64,000 bases of DNA from Polytrichum commune (lineage: Eukaryota; Streptophyta; Polytrichopsida; Polytrichales; Polytrichaceae), in NCBI GenBank assembly GCA_950295325.1, contig OX485809.1, positions 4,402,001-4,466,000 of the forward strand, in the 5' to 3' direction. Every line of letters begins with the position of its first letter. Positions within the stretch are counted from its first letter, which is position 1. A model generated the notes under the pieces. That model saw only the letters and a program-made list of their open reading frames with translations, was not told the origin of the DNA and ran no database searches. This document shows positions 60,981 to 64,000 of this stretch, one piece after another. Position numbers and translations under genes: made by a program.

Positions 60981-61499
60981 GGGCCGCTTTACACCTAGAG
61001 GCCGGGCCAATTCATTGTGTAAGAAGCTCAAAATCCTCACTTGTGATTGGTCAAAAGGCTGAAATCGGCCCCAATTCCTTTACACCTAGAGGCCGGGCCG
61101 ATTTGGTGGTATGAAAATTTTAATTAAAAAACGCATGGTCTGACACGGCCCAAGCTCGTTGAATTGGGTGCACCCAAAATGGAGGGCCAATTCAATGTCA
61201 ATTTTCTATCATTTTTTTAATAAATAAAATATGATTTTTTCAACGAACCACATCCATTGGATTATGTGGAAATTTGAACGGCTCTATGCTAGATTATGCT
61301 AGATCCGTTGGATTATGCTAGATTTATTGCATCGGCCTAGCTTCTTGGCCCTAAGGCCTTGACATATGGGAAAATTGGCCCCCCATTATAATCTTATTAT
61401 AATGTGTAGTTGAGGCCGGCCTCCAACCCAAAAGGGCCTTAAATTTCATGCAATCGGCCTAAAGGGGAATTGGCCTGGCCTCTAGGTGTAAAGCGGCCC
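60981..61499. mobile_element. Harbinger-type MITE-3
   Basis: 519 bp flanked by TAA (60978-60980 and 61500-61502). Ends GGGCCGCTTTACACCTAGAG and its exact inverse, continuing into GGCC.GGCCAATTC. A 22-bp piece of the left end (60987-61008) is repeated unchanged at 61078-61099, with TTGTGATTGGTC (61041-61052) between. No coding capacity. GGCC-rich text throughout. Confidence 0.9.
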
Positions 61500-61517
61500 T
61501 AAATATAGTTGTATTCA

Positions 61518-62016
61518 GGGCCACTTCACACACGAGACTGAGTGCCCGTGACCGTTACACTTCAAGCACTCTAATCGGTGGAAAAGGCGGAGTCGGTCCA
61601 AGTTTGCTTCACACTATGCTTGAGGGACGAATGGAGTAAGTGAATGCAAGATGGATGTAAAGTCTACATGGATGTCTACATGGCATCAAAAGGATCATAT
61701 TTCTTGGTCACTTGGATTATTTTCAAGACCCACCTCTTGGAGGTAGGCCTAACACAAGACCGGGAGACCATGGCACTCCAAATGTTCACAACCGCTGATT
61801 TATTCTAACTTATCATGTGTGAGGACCTACCTAAACATAAATTCATTGAAATAGCAATTGGTTAAGGGTCAAGTAAAATATGACTTCACACTACACTTGA
61901 GGGTCCGTCACTACGCTACATAATTTTGGAGGTGTCTTGGGACGGCCTTTGGACACTTTCTTTAAGGCTCTCACTATTGCATGGTCACACCTCTTGGCTC
62001 ATGTGTGAAGTGGCCC
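61518..62016 (+). mobile_element. Harbinger-type MITE-1, copy 3
   Basis: 499 bp, same orientation as copy 1, flanked by TCA (61515-61517 and 62017-62019). Ends GGGCCACTTCACACACGAG and CATGTGTGAAGTGGCCC. It begins only 18 bp after MITE-3 ends. Confidence 0.9.
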
Positions 62017-62029
62017 TCAATGTCACCAT

Positions 62030-62293
62030 CACTAAATGTGAACCTAACATTATTTGTCGATCCTTGTAAAAAGATTCGGACATTAAAGATTTCAATCATA
62101 TATGACAAAATTCCGTTACATAAATGTTAGGATGCCGAATATACATTGTCTCAATAATTCGCATTTGGATGACCTAAAACTAAGTTGGGATGACATCACT
62201 TGTAGACTTATTCATAAGAAGTGTTGTTAGAAAAGTTACCACAATGACATAAAATACCATATGACACCAAATACAACAACTAGTGTAGTGAGG
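62030..62293 (+). repeat. Dispersed repeat family C, copy 2
   Basis: Partner of 41800-42075. Begins CACTAAATGTGAACCTAACA and ends in ACAACTAGTGTAG, again with CACTA/TAGTG ends. Confidence 0.55.
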
Positions 62294-62303
62294 TTCATAG
62301 AAT

Positions 62304-62448
62304 ATAATATTATTCAGATCCATAATAATGTTATGTGGGACTAAAAATATTCCACAAAATATTCTTCACATACCAAATTGAATACGGGAAAATGCCATGG
62401 AATACTATCAGTCCCACAAAACATTGTTATGGATCTGAATAATGTTAT
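62304..62448. repeat. Foldback element with 39-bp arms
   Basis: Arms 62304-62342 and 62410-62448 are inverted copies with about four mismatches over 39 bp (TATTCAGATCCATAA is common), around a 67-bp centre. No target duplication identified. It directly follows family C copy 2. Confidence 0.7.
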
Positions 62449-64000
62449 GAAAGACACTCGTACCATTTCATAATTTAATAAGTTAACCCTTTATTGACCC
62501 AGGGCCGTTTTTATGGAAACTTCAAATTTTAGACCACCTCCAATGTTTATTAGTTTATGATTTTCAACCCTTCTATTACAACTTTTTTTCTTTACAGTGA
62601 TGACCGGGCACTAGATTGTGTTACCTAACTAGAAGAATTTTTTTTTTGCTAGAGTCCCACAAATTGAGTGCAGTTAAGAGGTCCCTCATTGCAGTTAGGA
62701 GTCTCTTTGTTTGGGCCAAGCATTTCGTAATTTGGGTAACCCTTTTGTAGATCGAACCGCTTTTGATGAATGGAACCTTCATATTCAAAAGTCATTGGGA
62801 CATTTTTGTGGTTGATAGGAAATTTGAGTGGAAAGTTTTTAATAACAAGGAGCGGAAGAGAATATTATTATTATTATTAAAATTTTCCCTTTTTAAGAGT
62901 TATCCAATGCTTCAAACAAATGCAAATTCCATTGATTTTTTGAGAAGACCCAATGATGCCAATGACCAATGGGGCAAGTAAGGGCATCTATGAAAATAGG
63001 TTATTTTCTAGTCATTGAGTGACGGATTGAGCATAGACCATGTAGTTTAGGATTTGGATAAAACAAAAATGCAAGGAAACACTCATGGAAGATGTAAAAG
63101 GTGATTTTTATGTGATCTAAGTGTTTCAAATAAGTTTCATTAGGACAAACATAACTTTATCTCCAATCATTGAGGATTCGTACTAACAATTCATTCATTT
63201 ATGCAAGCCAAAGGGTGTGGGAAATCTCTCGACCTCAATATATGCATTTGTGATTGTCACACACCTCACACTAGATACCTAGTCAATAGTTTGGTAACAA
63301 ATTTATTTAAATTGGACCTTGTGTGGTGTACAAGTATAGGCATAATTGTCAACAATAATATTGCAAAAATTCCATGTTAGTCTCTTTACTGAAGCCAAGG
63401 GCACTTTGGTGAAGTCTCATAATAATTCTTTTTAATGTAACTTGAAATGGCAGTACAATTCCACTTAGGGTTATAATATGCTTTCATTAATCATTTCTTA
63501 GTGTGAATTTGTTGTCAAGCTATACTCTATTGTGGCCTTGCATCTACAATGTCCACACATGTTCCAAGCATCACTATAATCCCGCACACCATCATGTTTA
63601 AAAAACATGGACTTCTCCTTGGTTTTCCTCTTAGTAATTATCCAACACGAATTTTGTTTTCCTTGATTTTATATTTCCACTTGGCAAATGTACCATTCAT
63701 CCCCAAAGATCTTGATATCTAATTTTAGAACTAATTGTCCATTCAAGTTAAGTATAACTCATTAACTCAGGAAAATAATATAGAAACTCTTAATGAAATG
63801 TATCAAAGTTTTAGACCTTAACCCTTAGGCACTTAGCCAACTTCAAGTACCAATACTAGTCTTTCTCGTTAAGTTTTTATTTTGTCCGGTTACTTCTTCT
63901 CCTTGGCAACCAATGGTCTTTCTAGCTTTAACCTTTCATTCCCCAATCATATCAAGGGTTGCATGATCCCAACATGGCTAACATTTTTCAAATAAAACTA
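62449..64000. other. Intergenic, no recognisable feature
   Basis: AT-rich sequence up to the right edge; no gene, RNA or bounded element recognised. Confidence 0.4.

Overview
This is a window of nuclear DNA from a land plant, most likely a seed plant; I cannot name the species. The reasons are: two RIN4/NOI-family genes with spliceosomal introns, a nuclear tRNA-Glu(CTC) gene without an encoded CCA, plant-type PIF/Harbinger, hAT and Mutator-like miniature transposons, and a 5S-rRNA-like segment of the kind carried by Cassandra TRIM retrotransposons. The sequence is AT-rich, gene-poor and built largely of old diverged repeats. No bacterial, organellar or CRISPR features were seen.

Layout. 1-2006: 5' part of a minus-strand RIN4-like gene (gene A, exons 1-2), running off the left edge. 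2.0-4.9 kb: its upstream region, with a diverged direct duplication. 4895-9216: a complete but dead PIF/Harbinger transposon carrying both genes, a Myb/SANT-like ORF1 and a convergent DDE transposase. 9.5-10.6 kb: a dispersed repeat and a reverse-transcriptase zinc-binding remnant. 13.0-14.6 kb: a duplicated unit enclosing an array of small hairpins. 16.3-19.4 kb: coding-like debris of unknown origin. 21.57 kb: tRNA-Glu. 22.7 kb: two neighbouring hairpins. 26.8-30.5 kb: an apparently complete six-exon RIN4 homologue (gene B, minus strand, 254 aa), with transposon insertions in three introns and a GC-richer candidate promoter/leader at 32.85-33.6 kb. 33.9-36.4 kb: clustered copies of a ~400-bp unit, one of them split by a Mutator-like MITE. 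36.5-64 kb: no convincing intact gene, but several well-delimited DNA transposons with target-site duplications at 38.3, 48.2, 52.2, 53.0, 61.0 and 61.5 kb, and several dispersed repeat families.

How it fits together. The only host protein genes are the two RIN4-like paralogues. They lie on the same strand about 28 kb apart and share the same exon-1/exon-2 structure, so they look like an old segmental or tandem duplication later filled with repeats. RIN4 proteins are membrane-tethered immune regulators. Gene B keeps both NOI domains, both AvrRpt2-type cleavage motifs and a Cys-containing tail that reads as a CaaX box. The best candidates for something undescribed are the hairpin array at 13.44-14.15 kb, whose arms vary in compensating ways around a conserved AGAC loop, and a terminal architecture shared by three different GGGCC-ended Harbinger-type MITE families. 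All coordinates were read by eye. Exon boundaries of gene B are supported by the coding lengths summing to an exact number of codons.
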